A stretch of DNA of 64,000 nt, taken from NCBI GenBank assembly GCA_001599355.1, contig BCGQ01000009.1:524575-588574 (forward strand). The letters run 5' to 3'. Made by a program: the position numbers and the translations under genes. Under the pieces are notes generated by a model. It searched no databases, was not told where the DNA came from, and worked only from the letters and a program-made list of their open reading frames with translations. Below are positions 10,807-21,063 of this stretch, piece after piece. Position 1 is the first letter of the stretch, and the number at the start of each line of letters is the position of its first letter. This stretch comes from Nakazawaea peltata. Taxonomy: Eukaryota; Ascomycota; Pichiomycetes; Alaninales; Pachysolenaceae.

Positions 10807-10989
10807 ATGGCCTGCTCATGTTCAACCTCCAGTACTTGCTCTTGTTCTCAAGGTACCTGCTCTTGTAAGGACAACAAGAGATCTTTGGTCAACCAAATGG
10901 GTGAATCTTGTTGCTCTTCTTGTTCATCTTGTGGTTCGGACTGTACTTGCACTACTGAGGCTTGCTCCTGTTCTTGTTGCAAGAAATAA
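10807..10989 (+). CDS. Metallothionein, 60 residues
   Basis: Small cytosolic metal-binding protein with 16 cysteines in 60 residues and no aromatic residues or histidine. The cysteines form two clusters, residues 3-20 with three CxC pairs and residues 35-58 with CC, CxxC and CxC motifs, separated by a 14-residue Cys-free linker (21-34). This two-cluster layout is typical of metallothioneins that chelate copper or zinc and buffer metal stress. Short family members diverge too fast to assign it to CUP1 or CRS5. It has its own TATA-containing promoter. Confidence 0.9.
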   Translation: MACSCSTSSTCSCSQGTCSCKDNKRSLVNQMGESCCSSCSSCGSDCTCTTEACSCSCCKK

Positions 10990-11796
10990 GTTTGCATTTA
11001 ACGAGTTTTATGGTCCTATATGCTAATTTAGTTTATTGCTCACACATGACACGGTGTTTGGTTCTTCCATTTGCCGGTGTTAATGCCGATGATATTAGTT
11101 TTTATGGTATTCCGAGGTGCTAGTATACCTTTGAAGATCTTTCAATCATTTATATCTTTTGTTTAAATCAAAATTGGAATTGCTGAATATACATCATTTC
11201 CTTTCGTACTTCATTGTAGACCGCGTTGCCTCTCTAATCTAAACCATCTATATCTTCGCATCTACATCTTTGCGGAGAACTCTTTAAGAGCAAAATATAA
11301 AAATTCTCTATATATATGGCCTAGATTATAATTCTACTGCATTGGTCGACGTCATTTACTTGGCCCCCATTCCCTCGAATCCTCCACCGTTCCCCCTCTC
11401 CCCTTTACCGTTCCCTATCACAAATTACCCCTAAGCAGTTAACTTTAAAGGCACCTAATAGCGCTTGATATTACCAAATTCTGTACTCTTTTTTTCTTTC
11501 CATAAAAGTCAACTTACAGCGAGTGCGATGAGCTAGCGAAATCGCTATTACTTAGACTTAACAGACGCATTTTGCCTTTTTTTCCATGCACAAATCCATT
11601 TTTACCCTTATCGAATCAGGATCCATTCTGTGGTACAAACCCGAGAGGGGTAAGACGGCAGGGCATGGGAAACACTTCTGTTAAAGTTGAGATGACGCGA
11701 GCGAGACCTCGATTAAGGTTTCGAAGAATTATTATTTAAATAAATCGTATTCCTTCTGTTTATCAAAGTTTGGTTCCAACTATATCTAGATAAAAA
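10990..11796. other. Long intergenic region before arginase
   Basis: About 800 bp with no convincing ORF or RNA gene. It carries C-rich stretches (11365-11410), a GATA-type motif as CTTATC at 11607-11612, T-runs, and a TATA-like AT segment near 11730. The last 200 bp probably form the nitrogen-responsive CAR1 promoter, inferred from gene identity and the GATA motif. Confidence 0.45.
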
Positions 11797-12815
11797 ATGA
11801 GAACTGACAGTAAGTGGTAGTAGAATATAGAGATATAAATAGTACTTATACTAACAAGGATACTCTAGTTGATTATAAATTCCATCCTGAGAAGAAGGTT
11901 ACCATCATCCTTGCTCCTTTCAATGGAGGTCAGCCAAAAGGTGGTGTTGAAGACGGTCCTGAGCATATCATGAAGACTGGTATCCAACTGCAATTAGAAG
12001 ATTTGGGCTGGACCTGTGCTGTCGACGAACCTCTCAAAGATTTGGATTTGGAAGCTTTGAAGCTGGATCCAACTGATGTCTATAAGAAGATAAAGAGACC
12101 TCACATGGTTAGTAAATCTTGTGAGTTGATTCATAACTCTGTTAAGAAAGCTGCATTGAACAATACTTTACCATTGACTTTGGGAGGTGACCACTCTATT
12201 GCCATTGGTACTGTTTCTGGTTTCTTCGAAGCCCAACCAGATGCTTGTTTGCTTTGGATTGATGCTCATCTGGATATCAACACCATCTCCACCACTGAAA
12301 GTGGTAACATTCACGGTTGTCCAGTCTCTTTCTTGATGGGTTTGGACAGAGATTTATGGCCACCTCAATTCAACTGGTTGAAACCAATTTTGGGTTTCAC
12401 CAGAATCGCCTACATTGGTTTAAGAGATGTTGAAGATGGTGAGAAACAAATCCTCAGAGAGAATGGTATCAGCGCCTTCTCCATGTACCATGTAGATAAA
12501 TACGGTATTGGTAAGGTAGTTGAAATGGCCTTGAAGGCTATTAACCCAGACGGAGACAGACCAGTTCATGTTTCCTACGATGTTGATGCCATGGACCCAT
12601 TGTTCGTCCCAGCCACTGGTACTCCAGTTAGAGGTGGTTTGACCTTAAGAGAAGGTATGTACATTGTTGAAGAAGTCGCTGCCACTGGTAACTTAGCCGC
12701 TTTGGACGTTGTAGAGACCAACCCATCTTTAAGTGCCGACCACATTGGCCTCACTGATACCGTTTCTGCAGCCTCTGGTGTAGTCAGATGTGCCTTAGGT
12801 GAAACCCTTTTATAA
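11797..12815 (+). CDS. CAR1: Arginase with a 13-nt first coding exon
   Basis: Manganese enzyme splitting arginine to ornithine and urea. Exons are 11797-11809 and 11869-12815 (319 residues). Exon 1 encodes only M-R-T-D plus one base. The 59-nt intron has donor GTAAGT, branch TACTAAC at 11849-11855, and must skip the AAG 3 nt after the branch to use the CTAG ending at 11868, giving MRTDIDYKFHPEKK in frame. Metal and catalytic motifs are complete: GGDHSIAIG, WIDAHLDINT, SYDVDAMDPLFVPATGTP. The only ATG in the arginase frame before the conserved core comes from exon 1, so splicing is needed. Confidence 0.92.
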
Positions 12816-12956
12816 TATTTATCATGAATCTAAATCTAATTTTATGCTTTGATCCATCTGTACTTTTCTAACCCCCTTGAGTGAAAAATTTAGTATGAGA
12901 TAAGCTTTTTTTTCCCCTCGCTTATCTGTCGAAGACGTCGGCTGATAAGAGAGACG

Positions 12957-14105
12957 ATGGCGGGATATAGTATTTATGGGGTATTATTGGTGACGTTTGT
13001 CAGTCTATGGCTCTTCATACGGAGATCCAAACACACACATCCTTTCCCCCTCTCACTTGTGACACCCATTGGCGGAGAATCGTTCGATTATACGCAGATC
13101 TTGCCCGAAAAATTTCGGCCTTTTATGAAGCTGAATAAGTTGTACAAATGGTCGATGCTGCTTAGACGGATTGAGCTGAATGAACTATTTATTATAGATA
13201 AAGATTATCTCAAGTTGTCGCTGCTTCGAAAGAAATGTCTTGACGAGTTTCCCGAGATCACCTACAAGTATCATGAATCGTGTATCCCTGTTATCAAGGA
13301 ATGGTATGAGTTTGTGGTCAGGTACATGACAATCAGATATCCGATGTATTTTGTAGAGAAGAGGAAGAAGGTGGTGTGTAAATTACTTGATTTAGAGCTC
13401 CCGTTTGAATTTGTCGAAGGAGCTGAAGGAATCAGACAAAGGCTTATGCTTCTTGGTCAAATTGTCACTGAAGATTTCCTGATGCTTCTCGATAATAACC
13501 CGGATTATGAAGGCGAATATTGTTCACGTGGATTCTTGGGATGTTTCCCAGGAGGAGTGGACAACAGTGATAAACTTAATAAACCTTTGACGGTGATTCA
13601 TGAGCCCATTCCTGGATTCTTGGATAAATTGAAGGTTGCAATTCTCAAATTTTTCAGCAGGATCAAACCTGGGGAATATTATTCTCGTAGTAACTGGTTT
13701 ATTCAGTATTCTGATCCACCTAGAATGCTTTTCTTCATCGGAGAGGCTGAGAACAACTTGGATCACCCAATGAACCTAGATAATTTTCAACTGAATTCAA
13801 GGAAATTGAACCCTAAGAAGTTGGATTTCAACCAGGTATTCTTGAGAACCGAGAAGCAGAGTTTTATCAAATTACCTCAGTCAAAGCTGGTGGTAATGAT
13901 AGTGAAGACACACGTAACAGCCCTCAATAAGGTTAGAGATCACGAGAAATTAGGCCCTGACCTTGCTGAACTGATAGATGGAATTCAAGGCAACCCAAAG
14001 CAATATAAGGGAGTTGATAGTTGGGGCCCTGGAATGAAAGAGTTCCTTCTTGGACACACCAATGGAGTTACAGATGAATTTTATGACTACGAGTTCGAAT
14101 ATTAA
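12957..14105 (+). CDS. DUF3445-family protein, paralogue 2
   Basis: A 382-residue relative of the protein at 8010. It has the same layout: an N-terminal anchor (about residues 4-20, IYGVLLVTFVSLWLFI), then a DUF3445 domain with IHEPIPGFLDKL, FFSRI and the RSNW motif. Both also share a late LDFN-VFLR(S/T)E segment. Sequence divergence is large, so the duplication is old or evolution is fast. Three unrelated genes lie between the copies. The enzymatic role is untested, and heme binding is inferred from the family. Confidence 0.75.
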   Translation: MAGYSIYGVLLVTFVSLWLFIRRSKHTHPFPLSLVTPIGGESFDYTQILPEKFRPFMKLNKLYKWSMLLRRIELNELFIIDKDYLKLSLLRKKCLDEFPEITYKYHESCIPVIKEWYEFVVRYMTIRYPMYFVEKRKKVVCKLLDLELPFEFVEGAEGIRQRLMLLGQIVTEDFLMLLDNNPDYEGEYCSRGFLGCFPGGVDNSDKLNKPLTVIHEPIPGFLDKLKVAILKFFSRIKPGEYYSRSNWFIQYSDPPRMLFFIGEAENNLDHPMNLDNFQLNSRKLNPKKLDFNQVFLRTEKQSFIKLPQSKLVVMIVKTHVTALNKVRDHEKLGPDLAELIDGIQGNPKQYKGVDSWGPGMKEFLLGHTNGVTDEFYDYEFEY

Positions 14106-14149
14106 TAGATCAAAACCTTCAGCAATAATAATAAACGCATAATAACTAT

Positions 14150-14962
14150 TTAAATCTTCTCCAGAGGAGCGGCGGTTTCGACGGCCTCAGTAGATTCGGA
14201 GGCAACTGGTGTAGATTCACCACTTTGAGCCTTCTTCAAAGCAGCTAATCTCTTAGCCTCTTCATGAACTTGCTTGGTGTCTTGTACTACACCTTGGTAG
14301 AACTGATGTACCTTTGAACCGTACTTGTCTTGCTTGAACTTATCAAAGTAGTGGTCCAATTTGGACTTTCCATGGGTCAAGTTTTCATTCAAGTTCAAAC
14401 GTTGTTCAGTACCTTGAGACAATTGTTGAGATTTGTCTTGAATGTGATACTTTTGGTCCAATCCAGATAAGAACGACTTGAATTTGTTACTATAACCATG
14501 CTCCTTGTCGAAATTGACCAGCTTCTCAACCATTTGGTCACTCATGACGTAACCATGTGACAAGTACTGCAGAATAATAGCGGATTTTGGCTTATATTCC
14601 TGAGGAACATCTTCTTCGGAAGCAGGAGTAGCAGACAGAGAGGCAGAGCTGTCAGTGGTCTCATAGGCAGGAGGAGGAACCTCTGGAGCACCAGTGGAGT
14701 CCAAAGCAGCCTCCAGAGCCTTACTTGAAGGAGATCCTTGGACAACCTTAATAGAATTGGAACCCAATTCGGCACCATTCAACAATAAAGCAGTGGAGAC
14801 AGCGCTGTCATTTTCAAAAACAACCTCCAAAGTCTTGGTGGAGGAAGAAGAAGAGTCAGCGACTGGAGTGACAGACTTGATCTTACCACAGAAGGAGAAA
14901 AACTCCTCAATTTTCAGCTCGGTGATATCAGCTGGGATATTGGATGCAATGATAGAAGACAT
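14150..14962 (-). CDS. Vip1-like RRM protein
   Basis: A 270-residue protein with an N-terminal RNA-recognition motif (residues about 3-75; RNP2-like IIASNIPADIT and RNP1-like KTLEVVFENDS, both degenerate). A Ser/Pro/Glu linker follows, then a helical C-terminal domain (about 125-245) containing KSAIILQYLSHGYVMSDQ and HQFYQGVVQDTKQVHEEAK. The architecture resembles fission yeast Vip1 and related fungal RRM proteins. Its RNA target is unknown. It converges with paralogue 2 of DUF3445 across 44 bp. Confidence 0.75.
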   Translation of the reverse strand: MSSIIASNIPADITELKIEEFFSFCGKIKSVTPVADSSSSSTKTLEVVFENDSAVSTALLLNGAELGSNSIKVVQGSPSSKALEAALDSTGAPEVPPPAYETTDSSASLSATPASEEDVPQEYKPKSAIILQYLSHGYVMSDQMVEKLVNFDKEHGYSNKFKSFLSGLDQKYHIQDKSQQLSQGTEQRLNLNENLTHGKSKLDHYFDKFKQDKYGSKVHQFYQGVVQDTKQVHEEAKRLAALKKAQSGESTPVASESTEAVETAAPLEKI

Positions 14963-15324
14963 CTTGTAATTTTTAACTTATAATTCAGATGAAACCCAAT
15001 TCCTTTCCATCGGCCACATGTCACCTCTATATATAGAGATGGGATTCTGGCGCTCGCTTGCGGAGGCAAAGCGCAGCTGCGCAGTGCGGCGCAACTAAAA
15101 GCACCGACAGATGAAATTGTGATAAAGTGCTGCGGGTGATTGCTGCGGCTCGTGAATGACTCAAGAAGCCGAGTGAATTCCCGAAAGCCGAGGAAACAGA
15201 AGCCGAATTGCAAAATCATCAACTAAAATATTTTTGAAAAGGGGCTACAAAAGGACTAAATAAATCTAATCAACATTAAATCAAAAAATCAACTAAACAA
15301 TCAAACGAGACTGAGCTAGAGGAA
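14963..15324. other. Promoter of the Vip1-like gene
   Basis: Contains a TATA-like TATATATA near 15035, GC-rich CGCAGCTGCGCAG near 15070, a Gcn4-type TGACTCA at 15157-15163, and three copies of AAGCCGA at 15166-15172, 15185-15191 and 15200-15206. The right part is the GDE1 3' region. The meaning of the AAGCCGA cluster is unknown. Confidence 0.4.
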
Positions 15325-18300
15325 TTAGGTCAACGTACTGGCCTCACTATTAGTATCGGCCCCCTCCTTTCTTAATCCCTTTCTCACAGCTAAAACACTA
15401 TCAACAATAACAGCATCAACACCTGCTAACATCTGTAAATTAGCATTCTCAGGAACATTGTTCATCGTACCATAAGTAACACAAACCAAACCAGAAGACT
15501 TGACCACCCCAGTTAATCTAGGACAATGGATTAATGGAGGCAGAGCTGCCACTATACCCAATAAATTCCATTTCTTCAGGAATCTAATAGCCAGTTGCAA
15601 TGAGGCAGCTCTAATATCGGCCATCTCCAGTGTTCCCGTCTCTGTCAAGTATAAAATAGGTATTGATGGTTGTTTTAACGAAAGTAACACACAAATATCA
15701 GGGTGGAAGGAAGAAAAAATAATATCCCTTCCATCTGCATGATCATACACTACTTTCAACACCGTGTCGACCCAGAAATTCAAGTCGATCGCAATCTCCC
15801 CGATATCCTCACTTTGCAGTTCATCGAGCATAGGATACTTACATTCGATATTGAAACCGATATTCTTCGGGATCTTCTTAAATAACTCCAGTAATGTAGC
15901 AAATGACGAAGCAATGGAGTGTCCTCTAGAGTTACCTTTGAACCCATTGGCTTTCCAAGTCTTAGTGAGCTTCATTCTGTCGTTATCCAAAGAGTCTTCA
16001 TCGTCATCATTCAGTTGATGCGAGAGAGATTTCGATCTTCTGTATTTAGTATGAATAATTTCATCATCCTGCAGTTTCTTTGGATCATGACCCTTCTCGT
16101 TGTCCTTGTTCAAGCCTAAGAATTGTTCCAGGGTCATCTCATGCATTGGAATATCCATACCAGATTCGGCCACTAAGAAGTCATGATAAACTACTGGAAC
16201 ATGATCCTTGGTTAATTGAACATCAAACTCCACATAAGAAGCACCTAACGATGCTGCTGCAATGAAAGATTCAACGGTGTTTTCTCCCAATTGTAAAGAC
16301 TTTCTATCGTTATTGTTCTTACCCAAACCTCTGTGACCAATCACTCTTGTAGAAACTAATGATTTCCAATAGGTTTCCGTTCTACCTAAAGCCATTTTCT
16401 CATGAGTGAAAGGTGATACGAGCATGAACTCGAATCTGACATTTCCAAGAACTTCCAAAGTTTCACTCTCCAAAATAGGAACTGTAATGACGTTGGTCAA
16501 TGATCTTCTATTCTTACCAACCAGGGTGTACAGTGTATTCAATAAAGCTACAGCTCTACCGATTACCTTTGAATTCTTCTTCTCCTTGTTCTCACCATAC
16601 AGATAGGTAGGAACAATGTCAAAGTAGATAGTTGTGTCCATAGGATCATCTTTGAAGGATCTGAAGGAGATCGGGTCAGTAGCACTTCCATGAGTGTCGT
16701 CCAATGGCAAGTCTAACACAATAGCAGGCTCGTCGTAATCCTTTGCTCTGACAACAAGAGAAAGCAGTGTATCCAATTCTGTAGAATACAGTTTAGACAT
16801 AGGAACTCTATTGAAAGTGATAGGTGGGGTCTTATCACGCAAGTCAGTAGTACCTAAAGTGATCAAAATCAACGACTCATGCTCATTCAAGTAACGATGA
16901 CCGAAGGATTTTACCGGATATGGTGGAGAATTGGATCTTCTATCTCTAGAAGTGGAGGACTTTAACGACTTCAATAAATGACTCGAATCATGGGATAAGT
17001 TAGCAATTGAAGTTTCAGGTAATTTGTCCACACTGGAAGTAGAATTATGACCTTGTAAATACATTCTAGGATTGACATCTGGAGTACTTCTTTGAGTACT
17101 GACACTCGATTGAGAAGATACTGCTGTAGAGGCAGAGGTCGATTGGACTGCTGGAGGAGATGTCAGTTTCTTATAAGCAGCCGGAACATTCAGTGAGTTA
17201 AGAGGAGGGAAATAAGTATATGGATCATTTAATACCTTCAAAGCATTATAATTAGGAGGGGTTAACAAGTCAGCCACATCAAGTTGTCCTCTTAAAGCTG
17301 CATGTTCCATTGGAGACCATCCACTTTCATCACTGACTTGATAATTTGCACCATGAGCGATCAATAATTGAGTTATTTCTTTGAATCCCTCTGAAGCTGC
17401 AACAAAAATTGGAGTCCAGCCAAATGTGGCCTCTCCAATCTCAGTATCGGCCTTGTTCTCCAACAAGAACTTGACACTTTCTACTAAATTCAATTTACAA
17501 GCTATATATAAAGCAGTTTCATGACTATCAGGATCGAAATAGTCGATGTCAATGCCATTACAAGAAAGTAATAACCCTAATAAAACAGGATTATTCAATC
17601 TGGTCAGAATCAAGAATAATCTTGGGGATTGTAACTTCACATGAGGATTCATAGCACTAATCAAGACCTCAGTAGTCTTTGGATGACTTCCTAATACTGA
17701 CAAATGTAATGGAGTCAAGAGTTCTGAATCTCCCCAAACATTCATATCATCTATTGAAATATTATCATTCCATAAATTCCATTTCTGTAAATACTCAATG
17801 ATGACTTTAGAGACATCTTTCAAACCATATTGCAGCAGATAATGCAATGGAGTTCTTCTGTAGTTATCTTTCTGTAATATTCCAAACTTCAAATGAGGTG
17901 GTAAGTGCTCAAAAATATAGAAAAGACCACTTGGAGAATCATTAGAATTAATACCATCAGAGCCAAATGTCGTAATTAAACGTGGGTTAACATCTGGAGG
18001 AGTCAGTGGAGTAATGGAACCAGAACTCAGTACGAATTCTCTCATCTTCAGGTACTGCTTACCTAACGTTATAACATGATGATGGAAGAAATTTCTACCA
18101 CTAATATCGGTGTTATCACCTAAAATAGGGATAACTTCTAATAACAGGTCAATAATCTTATAACTTTTCAGCAAAGCTGCTTTGTTGAGCAAGGAGATTA
18201 ACAACCTCAATGGAGCCAAGACAGGAGATCTGTACTCAGAGATCAAATCATCCAATAACTTTTGGGAATCATCTTGAGAAATAGAATCCAGGTATTTTTC

Positions 18301-19041
18301 AACCTTAGTTCCACTACCATTTACAGCTTTCAATGAGAGAGAAGCTATAGCAGAGGAAGCTTCAGCAGTGGAAACAGCAGCATCAGCAGTCTTCAGTTGT
18401 TGGTTCAGTTGCAGTCTTTGGCTCGATACCGATGGTACGGCTGACAATGGAGCACTAGATAATACCGACCCTGGCTCAACATTGACGATTTGTGGACCCC
18501 ATTTATTCAAATATGAATTAATGGTAGATAAACTTTTCAAAATATCTGACTCATTAGCAAATGATAAAGCATTAACTCTGGCATTCAAATAAGATTGTTG
18601 TTGATTAGTACCGGTCTTCTTATCCAATTTCTTCAAGATCTTGGTGAAACCACGTTTATTCAACTCTCCAAACCATTTCAAGTTCCTGAAATTGTTTCTC
18701 AACTCGAGTAAAATACCAATGACTTCATCAATTTCTTCATCGTCCATTTGAGAATCCTCTGGGGAGTTTCCTAATGTTCCCATTAACCTTTTCAAACGGC
18801 GGTCATATTCAGCAAACTGTTTATTGAAGAAATCATCCACTCTCTCGATATTACGATCTAAAGTGAAGAAGAACTTCGCCAACAACGACTTGACTTCACG
18901 GTCATTCAACAGATCTCCATCATTTGATTGACCTTGAGCAGCTACAATGGCCTTGATCTGTTTTTTGAGATCTTTATAATTCATATAATAATGACTCCAT
19001 TCTGGCACTTGATGGCCGCTGAATGTTTTGCCAAACTTCAT
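15325..19041 (-). CDS. GDE1: Glycerophosphocholine phosphodiesterase
   Basis: Cytosolic enzyme hydrolysing glycerophosphocholine to choline and glycerol-3-phosphate, linking phospholipid turnover to phosphate supply. The 1238-residue product (about 1220 is usual) has three regions in order: an SPX domain at 1-170 (MKFGKTF..VPEWSHYYMNYKDLKK), ankyrin repeats at about 390-640 (RTPLHYLL, ETALYIACK, TPIFVAASEG, SPMEHAALRG), and a GDPD domain from about 915 (VIGHRGLGKNN, ENTVESF, YVEFDVQLTKDHVPVVYHD) to 1220. Catalytic His/Arg/Glu/Asp/His positions are present. Pho4-type motifs lie 600-690 bp upstream. Confidence 0.96.
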   Translation of the reverse strand: MKFGKTFSGHQVPEWSHYYMNYKDLKKQIKAIVAAQGQSNDGDLLNDREVKSLLAKFFFTLDRNIERVDDFFNKQFAEYDRRLKRLMGTLGNSPEDSQMDDEEIDEVIGILLELRNNFRNLKWFGELNKRGFTKILKKLDKKTGTNQQQSYLNARVNALSFANESDILKSLSTINSYLNKWGPQIVNVEPGSVLSSAPLSAVPSVSSQRLQLNQQLKTADAAVSTAEASSAIASLSLKAVNGSGTKVEKYLDSISQDDSQKLLDDLISEYRSPVLAPLRLLISLLNKAALLKSYKIIDLLLEVIPILGDNTDISGRNFFHHHVITLGKQYLKMREFVLSSGSITPLTPPDVNPRLITTFGSDGINSNDSPSGLFYIFEHLPPHLKFGILQKDNYRRTPLHYLLQYGLKDVSKVIIEYLQKWNLWNDNISIDDMNVWGDSELLTPLHLSVLGSHPKTTEVLISAMNPHVKLQSPRLFLILTRLNNPVLLGLLLSCNGIDIDYFDPDSHETALYIACKLNLVESVKFLLENKADTEIGEATFGWTPIFVAASEGFKEITQLLIAHGANYQVSDESGWSPMEHAALRGQLDVADLLTPPNYNALKVLNDPYTYFPPLNSLNVPAAYKKLTSPPAVQSTSASTAVSSQSSVSTQRSTPDVNPRMYLQGHNSTSSVDKLPETSIANLSHDSSHLLKSLKSSTSRDRRSNSPPYPVKSFGHRYLNEHESLILITLGTTDLRDKTPPITFNRVPMSKLYSTELDTLLSLVVRAKDYDEPAIVLDLPLDDTHGSATDPISFRSFKDDPMDTTIYFDIVPTYLYGENKEKKNSKVIGRAVALLNTLYTLVGKNRRSLTNVITVPILESETLEVLGNVRFEFMLVSPFTHEKMALGRTETYWKSLVSTRVIGHRGLGKNNNDRKSLQLGENTVESFIAAASLGASYVEFDVQLTKDHVPVVYHDFLVAESGMDIPMHEMTLEQFLGLNKDNEKGHDPKKLQDDEIIHTKYRRSKSLSHQLNDDDEDSLDNDRMKLTKTWKANGFKGNSRGHSIASSFATLLELFKKIPKNIGFNIECKYPMLDELQSEDIGEIAIDLNFWVDTVLKVVYDHADGRDIIFSSFHPDICVLLSLKQPSIPILYLTETGTLEMADIRAASLQLAIRFLKKWNLLGIVAALPPLIHCPRLTGVVKSSGLVCVTYGTMNNVPENANLQMLAGVDAVIVDSVLAVRKGLRKEGADTNSEASTLT

Positions 19042-19635
19042 TGTTAATCTTTCCTGTGACTAGTATCAACTGTACACTCTTACTTCTATATCATCGAATC
19101 CAGTTGTCGATTTTAGTGGGGTAAACAATTAATGAGTATCAACAAATTGACCTGAACCAATTTTTGAAAAATAAAAATAGCAGAAAATCTTCAACACCAG
19201 ATAATACTCTTAATTGGCTACACAAATTCAAGTAAATTTACCTAACTAATTCACCACTAACAATCCCCTCAGCTTGTCACTTTGTCAACCGTCAGTAAAT
19301 TTGGAGATGTTCTGGTCAGAAAAAGAAATTTTTTCTAACCGCGCACACTCTTTAAGCTTCCTTTCTGGTACAAAAAGAAATTAAAAGTCCTCATCTCTTA
19401 GATGGGAGCAATTTACAGGCGGGAGAGGGATGGGTGGGAATTAGAAGGAGGGATTGGAATTAGGGATTGGGACTGGGGATTTGAACAAGAAATAGGGGTA
19501 TATTGATGGAATTGAGTAAGCTACCGTAATAGTGTCCCTCTCCCTCCAGTACTGGCCACTAAATACTTTTAAACTACCGCATATTTTTACTAACCACATG
19601 GCTTTTTTACTGAAAAGAAAAGATTAAAACCGCAC

Positions 19636-19727
19636 AACGTGGGCCCAATTAGGAAAGACATACCAGGAGGCCACTTTGAAGAGTGGTCGACAAATCACAA
19701 TAGGCATGTGAACATATGGTCAACGTG
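19636..19727. promoter_or_regulatory. Two Pho4-type E-boxes upstream of GDE1
   Basis: AACGTG (reverse CACGTT) at 19636-19641 and 19722-19727. CACGTT and CACGTG are the low- and high-affinity Pho4 cores, and GDE1 is phosphate-regulated in S. cerevisiae. The distance of about 600-690 bp from the ATG weakens the case. Confidence 0.35.
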
Positions 19728-20331
19728 TCACTTGCTGGCAAACTCAAAATGCTTTCCTGGCCTATAACTTGATCAATTGATAAGACTGTTCCCCTCACTA
19801 TCTACCTAAATCTTCCTTTGACTATTGAGATTATTCTCTTGTTCTGCAATGTTTCTTTTTTTTTGTGTAATGGATGGGGCAGGAAAGAAAACTAAATATT
19901 GTTCATTGATTGGCTATTAGGAATATTGCTGTGTGGATGGGGCTAGTACAGGTCAATCCTAACTCAAAAATTGGCCCAATTTATCTACTCACACCACTAT
20001 CTATATACTTCTCGTTCTAGTCTGTTTCTCCAATGCTCTCTGACAGGGACCGATTTTAATTTTTTCTCTACAGAGCCAAGACAATAAGAATGACAAGTGT
20101 CGATGCGCTAGAGGCCGATGGACCTTACTGAGTAAAATATCATTTATGTGTCATTTATGCTTAAATCTTGAATAGTTTTACAGATACTGGTGAGTATTCC
20201 TGAGTATTAACTTCTCGGTGATTCTTTGGGATCTATGGACGTGTAGCTCTTATACCTCGGCTCTAGGTCTCCATCTCCACTCTCAGTCGGAGAGGAATTT
20301 TAGAGAAATAAAAAAAATTTGCTAAGAAAGC

Positions 20332-20340
20332 AAAAAAAAA
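20332..20340 (-). terminator. RNA polymerase III terminator of tRNA-Arg
   Basis: Nine consecutive T on the minus strand, starting 6 nt after the tRNA 3' end. Confidence 0.85.
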
Positions 20341-20346
20341 TAGAAG

Positions 20347-20419
20347 CACCCATGCTGGGAGTCGAACCCAGAATCTTTTGATTAGAAGTCAAACGCGTTA
20401 ACCATTACGCTACACGGGC
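20347..20419 (-). tRNA. tRNA-Arg (anticodon UCU)
   Basis: A 73-nt cloverleaf. The acceptor stem starts GCCCGTG and pairs with CATGGGT (G-U at 1-72, as in other yeast tRNA-Arg UCU), then discriminator G. The D arm is AGCGTAATGGTTAACGC, the anticodon loop CTTCTAA with UCU, and the T arm CTGGGTTCGACTCCCAG, containing the B box. There is no intron. It reads AGA, the arginine codon that dominates in the neighbouring genes. Confidence 0.95.
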
Positions 20420-21063
20420 GAATTCGAAAACTTAAATTGGATAAAGTTAACACCCGGTGATAGAGCAAAATTTCTTGTTTTGTAAGGAATTGATTAGAAG
20501 TCTTTATTTGACGGTGTTCAAATTGTATGGCGATAAGCTGGAGGCCATGAGGCTAGAATCTATATAAAAGCTACACTATCACATACTATCTATCTATCTA
20601 TCTGTACCACTGTCACATTACCTTTTGATTTTTAGATCTTTTTCTCTTGACGCTTAAATTACCCGATAAGATAAGGGTTATCGGTTGCAAAATCTGACTC
20701 ATTCCCCTAAGATCAAACACCCCCAACTCCACCACCTTTACCATCTCTGTCTCAGCTGATATTTCTGTACGCCCTTGAAACTGCCGCCTTTCCCTTAAGC
20801 GCCCGGCGTAATCAAGGCTCTTCTTTCTATACGATTAACAGAGTCAACTCCAGAAGGTAGTGTGCCACAGATATTTTGACTCTGTTCCTTTTTTTCCTAA
20901 CCTTAAAATTTTGCAACTTTCGGCTCCAAGCTGTGCGAGAGAAAAGGCGAGCGAAAATTATCGTAGGATCTCATTTAGCAGATTTACGATTTGCTACAGT
21001 TATATAAGGTACTCAGTATCAGAAGTTATAGACTTGGTATACTGAATAATATACCTGTTCATA
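20420..21063 (+). promoter_or_regulatory. Region between tRNA-Arg and LIP5
   Basis: Contains a CTAT microsatellite (20586-20603), a GATA-type dyad (CCGATAA at 20663-20669 facing TTATCGG at 20678-20684, with another GATAA between), a Gcn4-type TGACTCA at 20695-20701, and a TATA-like element near 21001. These are likely LIP5 promoter parts. The bound factors are inferred from motifs only. Confidence 0.4.

Larger units (their letters stand above)
19042..20346. other. Long intergenic region, GDE1 promoter side
   Basis: About 1.3 kb with no supported ORF. It holds the GDE1 promoter, a G-rich stretch near 19410-19490, and the Pho4-like sites listed separately. Nothing else was recognised between 19740 and the tRNA terminator. 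Confidence 0.5.

Noticed and set aside
11849-11858. First AG after the CAR1 branch point as the splice acceptor
   Set aside because: It lies only 3 nt after the branch motif and shifts the frame to an immediate stop; the next AG gives the conserved arginase N-terminus.
20860-21045. 61-residue frame before LIP5
   Set aside because: Starts without a proper ATG context, ends in the LIP5 promoter and TATA area, and has no homology.
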